Source: Piscicola geometra (lineage: Eukaryota; Annelida; Clitellata; Hirudinida; Piscicolidae). Taken from it: a DNA stretch of 64,000 bases. The stretch covers positions 6,752,241-6,816,240 of the forward strand of contig OX030959.1 of assembly GCA_943735955.1 (NCBI GenBank). The letters are read 5' to 3'. A model generated the notes under the pieces. That model made no database searches and was not told where the DNA came from. It saw only the letters and a list, made by a program, of their open reading frames with translations. Shown here one piece after another: positions 1 through 16,301 of this stretch (within the stretch, counting starts at the first letter, position 1; the number at the start of each line of letters is the position of its first letter). Both the position numbers and the translations under genes were made by a program.

Positions 1-91
1 CGGAAGAGGTTTTAGCGCTGCAGAGGCGCTCAGTGTCGCCATGGGAACCATCATTCAGAGAGAAGTTACTTTCACTGGAGTCTCCGTTGTT
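1..91 (+). other. possible internal exon ending at a strong splice donor
   Basis: A GC-richer stretch ends at position 91, directly before GTAAGC, a good 5' splice site, with possible acceptor AGs upstream (for example the one before position 16). It is GC-richer than the DNA around it. Two frames are open through most of it and a third opens after a stop near position 15, so the reading frame cannot be settled. One frame gives a Cys-rich reading and would join in phase to the candidate exon at 287-382. I recognise no family. It may belong to a gene that starts left of the window. Confidence 0.2.
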
Positions 92-286
92 GTAAGCTCC
101 AGTGTGCTTGCAATGTATAAAGTGAGTCGAAGATGGTTATTTGCTTAGAAGATGATTTTATTTTTAACATTGTGAAGGTTTAAATAAAATGCAAAGTTGA
201 GCCCTACAATTTTTATATTGCTCCTTTTGAGGCATTTTGTTTGAAGGAAAACAATTATTTTCAACTTTTTGTGCGTGGATTATCAG

Positions 287-382
287 ATAAAGCCGCTGTA
301 ATGAAACTGCTGCCGCGAAATGGCCTTTGGGAACGTACAGCACAAGGAAACAGAACCTCCGGAACAGTGACTCGCGTATTGT
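287..382 (+). other. possible internal coding exon
   Basis: The segment lies between an acceptor (TTATCAG, ending at 286) and a consensus donor (GTGAGT from 383). One frame is open throughout, entered with 2 nt and left in phase 1, and encodes a basic segment containing LLPRNGLWERTAQGNRTSG. Base composition is GC-richer than the flanks. The phase does not fit a direct join to the large reading frame at 2995. No domain is recognised. Confidence 0.25.
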
Positions 383-1550
383 GTGAGTAAATGTTATTTT
401 TGTTTTGCGAAAGGTAATTTGATTGCGATTTGAGAGAAGCTTTTATTTAAGAATAGACGACACTCCATGAAGATGAAATTGTGTTTCAAAGGATTTCATC
501 ACGCGAGATTTGAAAACATTTAAAGAAAAGTTAGATGAATCAAAGAAGCTTACTAAGTAAGTTACTCACTCATTGAAACCATGCCAATGTGTTTTATCTT
601 TTTTTGAAAAAGTTCAGTGAAAAATTCAAAATGTTTATTTTTGCCAACGCAATTAGTTCCCTACCCCACCTCGATATCCGTTAAAATTCAAAGAAAAATT
701 AATTAAAAATTCATAGAAAAACACTGCTACAACACTTTCAAAAGTGTCGCAAACACTTTCAAGACTGGCACATCACTGGGTCACGTCCCGTCGGCATGGA
801 GACGAAAACGGAAATTGAAAAGGTCCGTGAAGGAGTAATTGATGGCTTCCTTTATCTGTCTATCATTCATTCTTTCTTTCGAGCTAGTCTTTTTGGTGCA
901 GTAAGTTTGAATCATGGAAATAAATTTGAAATAGCAGCAGTAGAAGGCTTCAAAGAGCGTTCTGATGGAACAATAATTCAACTTTTCTATAGCAAGAGTC
1001 TCCACTACTTCTATAGCATCCCTCATGCCATTCCAACTATTTATTTGTGCTCCTATTAGCTTTTATGGATCGTAGTCACACGATTTTTATGCATTTACCA
1101 ACATAAAATCGACTACATTGGAATAGACAACAGTGAATTGCAACACAAATACACTGGACCTGACATGCAGTGTGAATGATTAGTGGACATGCTATTTGCA
1201 AGTGTCTGCTTCACGCTAACAACAAATGGCGTCGGGAAAACAAATGTTGATGAGCGTAGGAAAAAATAAAAGAAATTTTAGAGGGTGAAATGACAGCGGT
1301 GGCCAGAGGCGAGTTTTATTTGCATGCAAATTAGCATTCAATAAGGCCCCACCCCTTGCCCACCTCATCTGTTTGATAGCAAAAGAAATTATTAGGAAAT
1401 AACACTGGAACTGAAAATGTAAAAACATCGGTGAAGTCTCTCCAGGCGAAACATTCATTTAGCTACTTATTGCATTTATCTACTTATCTAACAATTAATC
1501 TTTCCATCCATTAATTCATTCATTCGTTCACTTTTTAACTCTTTTATGAT
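383..1550. other. no convincing gene
   Basis: This is AT-rich sequence. Short reading frames exist on both strands around 780-1060, but they lack splice signals, domain motifs and coding-like composition. From about 1440 the sequence becomes rich in CATT and CATC words that lead into the minisatellite. Confidence 0.5.
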
Positions 1551-1893
1551 CCTTCCATCCATTCACTCACTCATTTTCTCATCCATCCATGCATCCATCC
1601 ATTCACTCACTCATTTTCTCATCCATCCATGCATCCATCCATTCATTCACTCATTTTCTCATCCATCCATGCATCCATCCATTCACTCACTCATTTTCTC
1701 ATCCATCCATGCATCCATCCATTCACTCACTCATTTTCTCATCCATCCATGCATCCATCCATTCATTCACTCATTTTCTCATCCATCCATGCACCCATCC
1801 ATTCACTCACTCATTTTCTCATCCATTCATGCACCCATCCATTCACTCATTCATTTTCTCATCCATCCATGCATCCATTCATTCATTCACTCA
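1551..1893. repeat. 40-bp minisatellite, about 8.5 copies
   Basis: A 40-bp unit built from ATTCACTCACTCATTTTCTC followed by ATCCATCCATGCATCCATCC repeats with only a few substitutions. For example, the same phrase starts at 1561 and again at 1601. The unit is itself made of smaller CATC and CATT words. All three forward frames stay open (His/Ser/Ile-rich readings), which reflects the repeat and not a gene. Confidence 0.95.
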
Positions 1894-2039
1894 TCCAGTC
1901 TCAGCTCCATCACTCATTCATGCAAGCACCATTCATCCGGAGCGAGTGTACACTGCTTGCGCAACTTCACTGCACGCAAGCCACGTCGCGTGGGTGGACT
2001 CTGCGCTTGTACAAGACTTCTCTTTTCTGATAGTAGTAA

Positions 2040-2300
2040 TGGAAGTGATGGTGATGGTGATGATGATGATGATGATAGTAGTGATAATAATAGTAGTGAT
2101 AGGGGTGTTAGCGCTGATGATAGTAGTGATGATGATATTAGTTATGATGATAGTAGTGATGACAAGGATAATGCTAATAGTGAAGCGGTATGATCTCCTA
2201 GAAGATGAGGATGAATGCTGATGATGATGATGATGATGATGAAGATGATGAAGACGATGATGATGAAAGAATGAGAAAGGATGATGACGTAGTAGAATTG
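2040..2300. repeat. imperfect GAT/TAGTGAT microsatellite
   Basis: Runs of GAT are mixed with TAGTGAT and GATGATA words, giving Asp- and Met-rich readings in different frames. A purer GAT run lies at 2218-2260. Confidence 0.85.
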
Positions 2301-2994
2301 CATCTCGTTTTAATGCAAACTGCGCTTGAGAGGATTGGTCAATGGAACAATGTCGAAAAACGTTTCTTTGAAAGTGGCAACAAAAAGCCTTTGACCGAGA
2401 GAAGGCAGTTGCTTTGCGTTGTTGTATTCAGCATCAGGCAATACGTCCCATCATTAATTCGCCGGCTTATAGGCAAGACATTTTATGAGTAAATAATCGC
2501 TGCGCAATCTATTGCAGCTTGCCTCTCATGACATCGTCTTTATCATTTCCGTCGACTTCCTCGTCATCATTCGCATTGTTTCAACCATCGTTATCATTGT
2601 TTCAACCATCGTTATCATTTATATCACTACTCTTTTCTATTTTATTATCATCACTACCATCACCACTATTAGTACTACTATCAGCACTACCATCGTCAAA
2701 AGCGACAGCATCTAATTTTCTTCCACTCACATGCCTCCTAGTCTTAAAAAAAGTTTTTGTTTTTTTGTGTGGAAAAATTATAATCATCATCATCATTATC
2801 ATCATTATCATCATCTTCATTAGCATCATCATCATCATCATCATCATCATTATCATCGTCTTCATCATCATCATTGACACCATCTTTAACACTCTTCCCA
2901 GCACCATCAACATTAAAACGCAAACTTCTTATTTATTTCTTATGAAATAACAAAACATTGCGAAATCAAACAGGAAGAGTTTCCCCTTCCCATC
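2301..2994. other. 5' flank of the large reading frame, with an ATC microsatellite
   Basis: This is AT-rich sequence with an ATC/ATT microsatellite at about 2775-2880. In the frame of the downstream gene the last stop before its ATG is TAA at 2914-2916. A possible but pyrimidine-poor acceptor AG lies at 2969-2970, so an unseen upstream exon cannot be excluded. No TATA box or initiator could be supported. Confidence 0.4.
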
Positions 2995-5900
2995 ATGCCT
3001 CGCTCTAAATCGTCAGCAGCAGCAGCAGTAGCACTATCATCAACTCTTCCATTCAAATCTGCATCTTCTCCATCTCTTCCATCACCAACTTCCAAGATTC
3101 GATACCTTCCAGACAAAGCAATGACTCAAGCCGTTCCAAAGTCATTAAGACGAGGTAAAACCCCTACAGTTAGGCCCTCATTTCTCCCGGCAGCCACTCT
3201 GTCCCAATCAATACATTCATCTCAGGCAACCTTTTCTTTGAACCAGAAACACACCAACCGGCAAATCCCCGTCAAACCTGTATTTACCCCCATCAAAGCA
3301 CTCCTGAACACGCCAACGAGCAATCTCACATCCACCAATATCACTTCCATCTCACCTCAATCACTTTTTCTTTCTCTCATCTTCATCCTCTCACTCTTCA
3401 TCCTCATCCTAGGTTTTCTTTCCATTCTCGTATTCAAACTCGTTCTTTCCAAGCACTCTCCTCAAATCAAACATCGAAAGCTGGAAGCGACCGACATCTC
3501 AGCGAGCAGAGAGCCTGCAAACAAGGTGAGTGCAGTTGGCGTGAAGAGTCGAGTGCGACCGGCTGCCGACGGCTATCTTCCGATGAGAGATTACGACTAC
3601 AACCAACTCTCCAGTCCACTCAGCTGCTTTGCTGCTCCGGAAAACGCGTGTTTCCACTACAACAACCTCAAGCACAACGGCAGTTGCGCGAACAAAAGTC
3701 ACGGCATTCAATGCAACAACAACACCAGCAACTTCAACGCCTCAAACTCGTTCCTCAAAGCACGAGTTTGGCTGAAGAAAATAAAAAGCCAAAACAACAA
3801 AAACAACATCAGCCACATCTCAAAAAAGTGCATCAGTGACCAGAAACATTGCATGGAGGAGGAGACAACGTCGAACGAGTTTGTTTTCCTTTCGCCCAAG
3901 CTGTACACCAAGGTGCTGGACAGACTGCCACGCAGACTGGGCGGTCTTCGCAGTGCGCATGAGCCGTCGAAGAGGATGCTGAGAGGGAAGCAGCAAGAAG
4001 GTTGGCGTGTTGTCGACGATCAAGGCCAGAGTGACGCCCCAAAGCACAGTCTCAGAGGAAACATGAGAGCCTACTCGAGATTACAACAGCCTTTGTATGA
4101 TAGGCCCATCTCCCAACCAACCCCTCCCAGACCTCCCAGAGGCACACAAAATCGCATGACCAAGAGCTCTGCCTCATTCCAGGCTATCCGACAATGCGTG
4201 GAAGAAAATTGCAGCTCTTCTCTTTCAAATCCGTCGTTCAAATGTTCTATCGTCACAAGCAAGTATTTGATACCTTTCAGGCATTTGTATGATCAGAGTG
4301 GGCAAGAAGAAAACAACTATGCGGGTGCTGAAAGAGGTAAGAAGTATGATGGAAACTGTAGAAATCTGAAAAGAAGTTTGAAATATGACGAAATAGGGTG
4401 GGAAAATCATGGCAAAAGACTCAGTTGCTGCGACGACAACTATAGTTTTATAGGCGTTGGCTTAGAAAAATGCAATCATAACGATGAAACTGCTATGAAG
4501 AGCATGGCTTGCGACCATCACTTCAATTATTCACGAATCGAAAAAGTTACTTCAGAGAGAGACCATAACGCTATAGGCCAATGCATTAAAAAGAAAATCA
4601 GAAGCAGCAATTCTTTCAGAGAGGATGGAAAAATAAAAGAAAAACCGCCTCAACAGCATACTTGCTTTACTGGTAGTAACGAGCGTTTTCCCGACACTAA
4701 AGACTTTTTGAGCTATTTTCCATCAAGAAAAATGAAAAAAAATTGCGTGAAAAATGTCATTTTTCATATTTGTGACGACCACGTCACTAATGATATCACC
4801 TGCGTTGATGAAAGAAAAAAAGAATTTCTCGCTGCTACCACTACTTTTTCTACTACTATTACTACAACTACTTCTATTTCTTCTACTACAACTACTTCTT
4901 CCATTATTAATAATAGTAATACTTCTTCTACTACCCTTTCTACTACTATTGCTACAACAACTATTTCTTCTTTAACAGCTACTACTTTTTCTAAAACTCC
5001 TACTACTACTACTTCTGATAATAATAAAAATTGTCTTGAAAAAAATATTTTAGCTTTTGGTGCAAATTACTTTAAAAATGAGAACGTTGTCAACTACGAT
5101 GAAGATTTGACAACAGCCACAACACCGACACATAACATTGAAAACTCACCAGCAACAGTTTCAAACAGCAATACAACAACAAACAAATCTGCCGTGGTCA
5201 CCAACAACATCTACAAGAAACTCATGAGTTTTTTTTCTAACAAACTTTCATCTACTCCCAGTTCAAAAAAGTTTAAGGCTTGTCAGCGTCTGCAACAAGA
5301 ACAGCAGAAAAAACAAAAACAACAACAACAACATGTCAATCTTCAAAAGCAACAACAATCTTCAAAAAAAAATCTTTCAAAACTAGCCCACTTCTCGAAA
5401 AATCAAAGACGCTCACAGATTTCTAGCTCACAAGAGCATCTCAAAGCCGATTCAATGCATATAGTTGGACATCCAAAAAAATGTAGCCAACTGGAAATCG
5501 ACCAAGACCACCACACTGGTCCTGAAACCTCATGTCATCACCGAAAAATCCTTCTTCAAAGTGATGAGCCTCTCTACCAACAAATACAACAACACAGCGA
5601 CAAGCGACTAAGCTATTGCAACAACAAAAACGCAGAAAATGTGAAGCTACAACTTGGAATCTTGGCAAACACAACAAGCCACACCAAGCCAATAGAAAGC
5701 AGTTGTGGAGGAAACATTGTCATTGCAGATTCCACCAAATTAGTCGCCGTTAACAGCACCAATCCTTCATCTGATGTTTTCGAAAAAGATTACTCCGTGC
5801 CTAATACTAATTCAAGCATTTCATCTACTGACTCTGCTATACACAAAACCCAATTTACAATTCACAATCTTTCGACTCCTACCACCAATGTTGCAACTTT

Positions 5901-8469
5901 CTCCACTAGCAGCATACAAAAATTCACCACTCCATGCAAAACTGACCACTCCACCATCCTATCCACAACCTTTCCCATCACCGCTCCCTCTAAAACCACT
6001 TCTAATCGCTTAAGCTCTAGTCAAGACTCTAATAATGATAGATCGTCCGTTCATCAAGAATTCCTGTCAAAATGCATGCGCTCAGATGTAACCGGAAAAA
6101 ATTTATGGAATGCCACAGAAGAAGAAACGGCAGTTTCAACCACAAAAGCGCACATAAATGATGAAAGAGTGACTTACGTAGGAGAAGACCGCCACAGTTG
6201 CGTCTTCGGTCGCACCACTTCCAAAGACGAAGAGAACAATGAAGAAACTCTTTATGACAACATCGTCTGCAAGGAAGGGATCACAGAGAGCGATGAATTT
6301 AAAAATATGGGGATTGTTCAAAAGTTCCAAAAAATAATTGAAAAGAATAATAATGGCGGGAGAGGAGAGACATTGTTTAAGTGCGAAGAATCCAACGAAA
6401 GTTTCAAACTGTATGACACAGTGGCTTCCAATTCAGGATTCTATGACGTCATACAGTTCCATGACGTCAGCATCGATACAGGGAACGAGAAAAGTATAAT
6501 TATTAAAAATAATTCTAAGCGGATTAAAAATAAGATTTGTGACAAATACAACAGCAATATGTTTGAAACAACAGGCGAGGAAGATAACGTAGGTTCAAAC
6601 CTCGCAAACCACCACCACCCGCCGTACCAACATATACCACAGTGCAAGGACCACAATGAGGGATTTCACCGGATAATGAGAAACCGTCCGAGAATGGGGA
6701 AGAGATGCCTGCGATACTGCACAACTGGAAAGTCTTTCCTGAGCGAGGATGTGCCGTGTAGCCTCGATGAAAATTCAAAAAGCATCGGGAATGAAAACTC
6801 TGCGATCGAAGACAATTTCGAGGATGACGTGAACGTAATTGAGCGTGGGAACGTTTGTAATTCAACGAGGCATGCAAATGAAGGGAGGGGTCTAAGCTCA
6901 TGCGAGGAGACAAGTATACTCACTTCTAAAGAGACTTGCAGATACAAGAGAGCGTCTGATGGTCTATTCAGCAGGAACAATGTTGTGTACATACACACAA
7001 GAAAGTGTTTAGCAAAAGAAGAAGCAAATGATAGCAGAAACAAAAACGACTTTTACAACAAGGAAACAAACAATGAAACTAGCAAAATAAAATGTTTAAG
7101 CCGTCATAATCCGGCTAAGACAACTCAGAGTGCAGTGGAAGAAGAAAAAGCAGAAAGCTGTGTCTTCTTCCAGCGAGAAAAGGGAAAAAATGTCGATAAA
7201 AAGAAAGATCGTCTGCGCCATCATAAAAAACGTTTCAGAATAGACGGAATAAGGCATGTGCAGGATAGAGATGATATAAGGGGAAAAGATGCTCTAAAAC
7301 AGCCCTTCCACTGGCCACCCTCTCCCCCATCTTCTCTCTTTGAAGAGCAATTCGTTGCAGAACATGCAAAACGCAAGTCGAAACCACACTCTCCAACAAA
7401 AACATCTATCAAAACATCACAAACAAATCAACTGGAAAGAAAATCCAACAAAATAATCATTAAAACAACAATAGGCGCGGAACAAAAGCAACTACACGGG
7501 GGAACTGATGTGATGGATTGCAGCAAGTTCCAGCAAGTGATGAACAAAGCCTTCACAGAAGGGTCTTATGAACAGCTGGAAAACTCACATCTTCACGATG
7601 CAGCACGTCGTGAAGGTGGGTATGCTGGTTGTGGCACTGAGAACAGCCAAATGAAGTATCCTGTGACAAAGAGTGATAACGAATCCATTGCAACTGACCA
7701 CTACGACTACAGTGAGCTGGAAACTAGCGTTTTGTACAGTGTTCTGGCATACGGTCCTGCAGTGGTCAGTGACAAGGTGTCTTTGCAACTCTGTGGAAGC
7801 ATGGAATCTGTAAGTGTGGATGGAAGGAAAAGCAGAAGGGAAGGTGCATGCAGAAGAAAGACAGATGATGAAGAAGAAGAAGAAGAAGAAGATGGTGATG
7901 TAATTGATAAAATAATTGAAAGTAGTCACGAAGATTATAACTATGACGACAACGACCATGACGACAACGACGATGACGACATTCTCTTAAAAAAATCCGT
8001 TCAAAATAATTTAAACCATAATGTGAATAGGGATGACAGCAACGAAGTCAGCAATGATGACGACGACAAAGTTTTTGATGATAGTAATGACGATGCAATG
8101 AACGATGAAGCCACAAGCCGTGAAAGAGATAATTATGGCGCGTCTGATGAAAGGGAAGACGCACTGGAGCATGCCACAACAGCAAGCAAGAGGCTGGATT
8201 CAGCCGCAGAAGAAGTTGGAGGCACAGATGCCAACAAATTGATGATCTCTGCTGAAGCCAACCCCTACGAAAAACTCTGCTTCAAGAATTCATCGGATGA
8301 AGACGATGAGAACAAGTATGTGTGCGTGTTTGAGAGGAGGAATGGGGGCCAGATTGGCAGTGTTGAAAGTGGAGAGAAGAGTTTTGATGGGAGTAAAGGA
8401 GGGTCTTTGAATGTGTTGAAATGTGGTGGGATGTACCAGCAGTTGATGCGACCAGCTTCTGAAGCTTGA
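2995..8469 (+). CDS. giant single-pass membrane protein with many tyrosine motifs
   Basis: An uninterrupted 1,824-aa reading frame. ATG 2995 is the first in-frame Met after TAA 2914 and has A at -3. A polar Ser/Thr/Pro-rich N-terminus of about 120 aa without a classical signal peptide carries sequons NLT and NIT. A strongly hydrophobic segment follows (about residues 121-151), then basic residues (KLVLSKHSPQIKHRK), so an N-out, C-in orientation is inferred. The remaining ~1,670 residues are low-complexity: Thr-rich (~615-680), Gln-rich (~765-790) and acidic (~1620-1730). They carry repeated YxxI/L/V motifs: PLYQQI (~860), TLYDNI (~1086), KLYDTV (~1139), FYDVI (~1151), VLYSVL (~1580), PYEKL (~1757) and MYQQL near the end. 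A proline motif TPPRPPRG (~376) could bind SH3 domains. The layout resembles transmembrane adaptor proteins, but no orthologue is recognised. A good donor-like GTGAGT near 3524 leaves room for a spliced form. Existence as a gene is likely; function is unknown. Confidence 0.75.
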   Translation: MPRSKSSAAAAVALSSTLPFKSASSPSLPSPTSKIRYLPDKAMTQAVPKSLRRGKTPTVRPSFLPAATLSQSIHSSQATFSLNQKHTNRQIPVKPVFTPIKALLNTPTSNLTSTNITSISPQSLFLSLIFILSLFILILGFLSILVFKLVLSKHSPQIKHRKLEATDISASREPANKVSAVGVKSRVRPAADGYLPMRDYDYNQLSSPLSCFAAPENACFHYNNLKHNGSCANKSHGIQCNNNTSNFNASNSFLKARVWLKKIKSQNNKNNISHISKKCISDQKHCMEEETTSNEFVFLSPKLYTKVLDRLPRRLGGLRSAHEPSKRMLRGKQQEGWRVVDDQGQSDAPKHSLRGNMRAYSRLQQPLYDRPISQPTPPRPPRGTQNRMTKSSASFQAIRQCVEENCSSSLSNPSFKCSIVTSKYLIPFRHLYDQSGQEENNYAGAERGKKYDGNCRNLKRSLKYDEIGWENHGKRLSCCDDNYSFIGVGLEKCNHNDETAMKSMACDHHFNYSRIEKVTSERDHNAIGQCIKKKIRSSNSFREDGKIKEKPPQQHTCFTGSNERFPDTKDFLSYFPSRKMKKNCVKNVIFHICDDHVTNDITCVDERKKEFLAATTTFSTTITTTTSISSTTTTSSIINNSNTSSTTLSTTIATTTISSLTATTFSKTPTTTTSDNNKNCLEKNILAFGANYFKNENVVNYDEDLTTATTPTHNIENSPATVSNSNTTTNKSAVVTNNIYKKLMSFFSNKLSSTPSSKKFKACQRLQQEQQKKQKQQQQHVNLQKQQQSSKKNLSKLAHFSKNQRRSQISSSQEHLKADSMHIVGHPKKCSQLEIDQDHHTGPETSCHHRKILLQSDEPLYQQIQQHSDKRLSYCNNKNAENVKLQLGILANTTSHTKPIESSCGGNIVIADSTKLVAVNSTNPSSDVFEKDYSVPNTNSSISSTDSAIHKTQFTIHNLSTPTTNVATFSTSSIQKFTTPCKTDHSTILSTTFPITAPSKTTSNRLSSSQDSNNDRSSVHQEFLSKCMRSDVTGKNLWNATEEETAVSTTKAHINDERVTYVGEDRHSCVFGRTTSKDEENNEETLYDNIVCKEGITESDEFKNMGIVQKFQKIIEKNNNGGRGETLFKCEESNESFKLYDTVASNSGFYDVIQFHDVSIDTGNEKSIIIKNNSKRIKNKICDKYNSNMFETTGEEDNVGSNLANHHHPPYQHIPQCKDHNEGFHRIMRNRPRMGKRCLRYCTTGKSFLSEDVPCSLDENSKSIGNENSAIEDNFEDDVNVIERGNVCNSTRHANEGRGLSSCEETSILTSKETCRYKRASDGLFSRNNVVYIHTRKCLAKEEANDSRNKNDFYNKETNNETSKIKCLSRHNPAKTTQSAVEEEKAESCVFFQREKGKNVDKKKDRLRHHKKRFRIDGIRHVQDRDDIRGKDALKQPFHWPPSPPSSLFEEQFVAEHAKRKSKPHSPTKTSIKTSQTNQLERKSNKIIIKTTIGAEQKQLHGGTDVMDCSKFQQVMNKAFTEGSYEQLENSHLHDAARREGGYAGCGTENSQMKYPVTKSDNESIATDHYDYSELETSVLYSVLAYGPAVVSDKVSLQLCGSMESVSVDGRKSRREGACRRKTDDEEEEEEEDGDVIDKIIESSHEDYNYDDNDHDDNDDDDILLKKSVQNNLNHNVNRDDSNEVSNDDDDKVFDDSNDDAMNDEATSRERDNYGASDEREDALEHATTASKRLDSAAEEVGGTDANKLMISAEANPYEKLCFKNSSDEDDENKYVCVFERRNGGQIGSVESGEKSFDGSKGGSLNVLKCGGMYQQLMRPASEA

Positions 8470-8547
8470 TGCCATCTTGTTCAAGTCATGCTGCTGCTGT
8501 CTTCCCCACGTACCCTTTGTATATAAATGCTTGGCGTCCAATCAATT

Positions 8548-8553
8548 ATTAAA
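8548..8553 (+). terminator. candidate polyadenylation signal ATTAAA
   Basis: ATTAAA lies about 80 nt after the stop codon of the large membrane-protein gene. A canonical AATAAA also occurs at 8932-8937. The next gene converges from the other strand, so the 3' ends share roughly 680 bp. Confidence 0.4.
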
Positions 8554-9152
8554 GACAATTGTATGGTTAAACGATCATTTGGTTTGATTGCATTGTAATG
8601 GCGTTTAAACAGCCGATTCAAGTTTTTCGGATTTTTAATCGAAATTTAAAAAAGACTTTGAAAGAGAAATAACTGTTTCCACGAATAATTCATGAGTTTC
8701 ATGTTTATTTATTCAGTCAAAATGAAAGAAGATCAAATCAAAAGACTGTCAGCTATGTAATCCCGAGCGAAATTGTTTTTCAAATATAACATTCTTTTTG
8801 AGCCTAAAAGCCTGTTACAATACGGAAAGCTCAAACTTTTTATTTTTTAGATAAGGACACATACGCTATTTCTCACTACATTCTTCATTATCAACGACAT
8901 GCTATTATTCAAGTGACTAGTATAAAAATAGAATAAATAAAATCTTTCAAATACTCAAAGTGTATACAGGAACTCACCTACAAACCTTTAAAATGTATTT
9001 AATGACACGAATTCAGGATGGATTGATGCAGTAAAAGTTTACATTGATGATAGAATACTCAAAAGAATCGCATTGATTGAGTCAAAACAAATTTCTTTTA
9101 AGTTAACTTTTCAAATAAAACTTATGAAAGGTGAATGGAAACGGTTTGGTGT

Positions 9153-14673
<5,521 letters not shown>

Positions 14674-15777
14674 TGGATTCTCTAGAGTCTGTGGTTGGTG
14701 GTGGTTTTGTGTTGATAAGTCAAATTATGGAGTGAGAATAGAAAAAATTGAGATTTGTTACAAAATTAAATGGGATACCTATTTTTCTGTATAATTTAAC
14801 TATTTCAAAGCCTCCAGAAGAATAAGGATCTAGAAAATTCAAATAAAGTTAATTTTGCGTAAAAAAGCCTAACTATTGTCATTCATCACTATCGTAATTA
14901 TATTATTTTTATTTTAAAGATTTAAAATGTTATATGTTGTCTTTAAGTTTACTATACTTGATTCTTTTGAATGCGATTAATCAACTTGCAACTCCTGGTG
15001 AATGTTTTCTTCACTTTTCAAAGACCAATACAGGTGCTGAAAGAGAATGTGCAAGAGTTGCGAACGTCTTGAATGTAAGAATTATTGAATTATTATATCT
15101 TATTAATTTTCCTTCAAAGCAATAAATAGGTACTTTAAATACTTTTTAGTCCATTCAAAAACATAAATTGTATAATAATATATTTAAATTTAAAGGTAAA
15201 TGATGAAATTCAATTAAGTTTTTTATGAAAAATATTGGCATTGATAGCAGTCAGTGTGCAAGTGTTGAAGTGAAAGATGAGTGTTCTTAAGCGATGAACA
15301 GAGAAGAGCAATGAAGGTTCAACTTGGTTAATAAGTGGAAAAAAAATATTTCTTTGACGCAAACTTTTATCTTAAAACGCATTTTGAAATGGTGAAAAGT
15401 ACCACGTCATGTCACACAAACTACTTGCACGTGCACACGTAAATAAGAAGTGATTGAGGCCTGAAAGTTTACTGACACAAATACTGAGCTTTATCAGTTA
15501 CACATTTGTATAAAATTTACATCTAGAAACAAAGTCTTATAAAATTTAAAGACTGTAGAAGCTTTACAATATAGTTATTGACTGTTGAGTGAAATTTCGA
15601 AAAATGAACATTTATTATTGAGATGTTTGAGTATAAAATGATTATGTGAATGTTCTGTGAGGTGGAAGTCTTCCCCTGTTAAGATAGAGTCTATGATGCA
15701 AGTGGTGAAAGTGAACTGTTAAAAATTATTCGTAATGAAAACAAATTAAAGAAAAATTGAAAGTAAAAATTCAAGCG
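14674..15777. other. intergenic, upstream region of the SNX27-like gene
   Basis: About 1.1 kb of AT-rich DNA between two minus-strand genes arranged head to tail. It should hold the SNX27-like promoter and any 5' untranslated exon, but no core promoter element could be assigned. TTTATT at 15611-15616 (AATAAA on the minus strand) is a candidate poly(A) signal about 160 nt past the stop of the upstream gene. Confidence 0.5.
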
Positions 15778-16236
15778 TTAAGAGAGGGAGTGAGTCGAAG
15801 TGATGTAGGGCGAGGAGAAGTGAATACGGTCCCAGTAGACGACCGAGTGTCGATTCGTCGCATTGAGGGGCATTTGTGAGTTGTACTTGATGGCGTAGAT
15901 CTGCTGGCTAAGTCCGAACAGAGTCAACCAGCCCACGTCAATCAGATGCGGTGGGCACTTGTAAAAGACTCCAATACAGCCCCTGATCTCTCGGTAGCAG
16001 CCGACCCGTCCCTCAACGATGGAGTTCAAGAAGACCATCGAAGAGCGGATCTCCTGCGAGCTCATGCCACTCAGACGCAGGCGTTGGATGTCTCTGACGG
16101 GCACGTAGCGACCCTCGTACAGCAGGATAGCCTGCATGCACTCACGCAGACGCTTGTGACTGTTCGCGTCAGTTGTCTCGCTCCACTGCAGTGTGTGTGT
16201 ATGTGCGTGTGTGTGTATGTATGTATGTATGTATGT

Positions 16237-16301
<65 letters not shown>

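Noticed and set aside
796..1059. 87-aa plus-strand frame
   Set aside because: No recognisable motif, no splice support and AT-rich codon use like the surrounding noncoding DNA.
1546..2221. Three overlapping His/Ser/Ile-rich frames
   Set aside because: The 40-bp minisatellite stays open in all frames. The overlap of three equivalent frames shows it is not coding.
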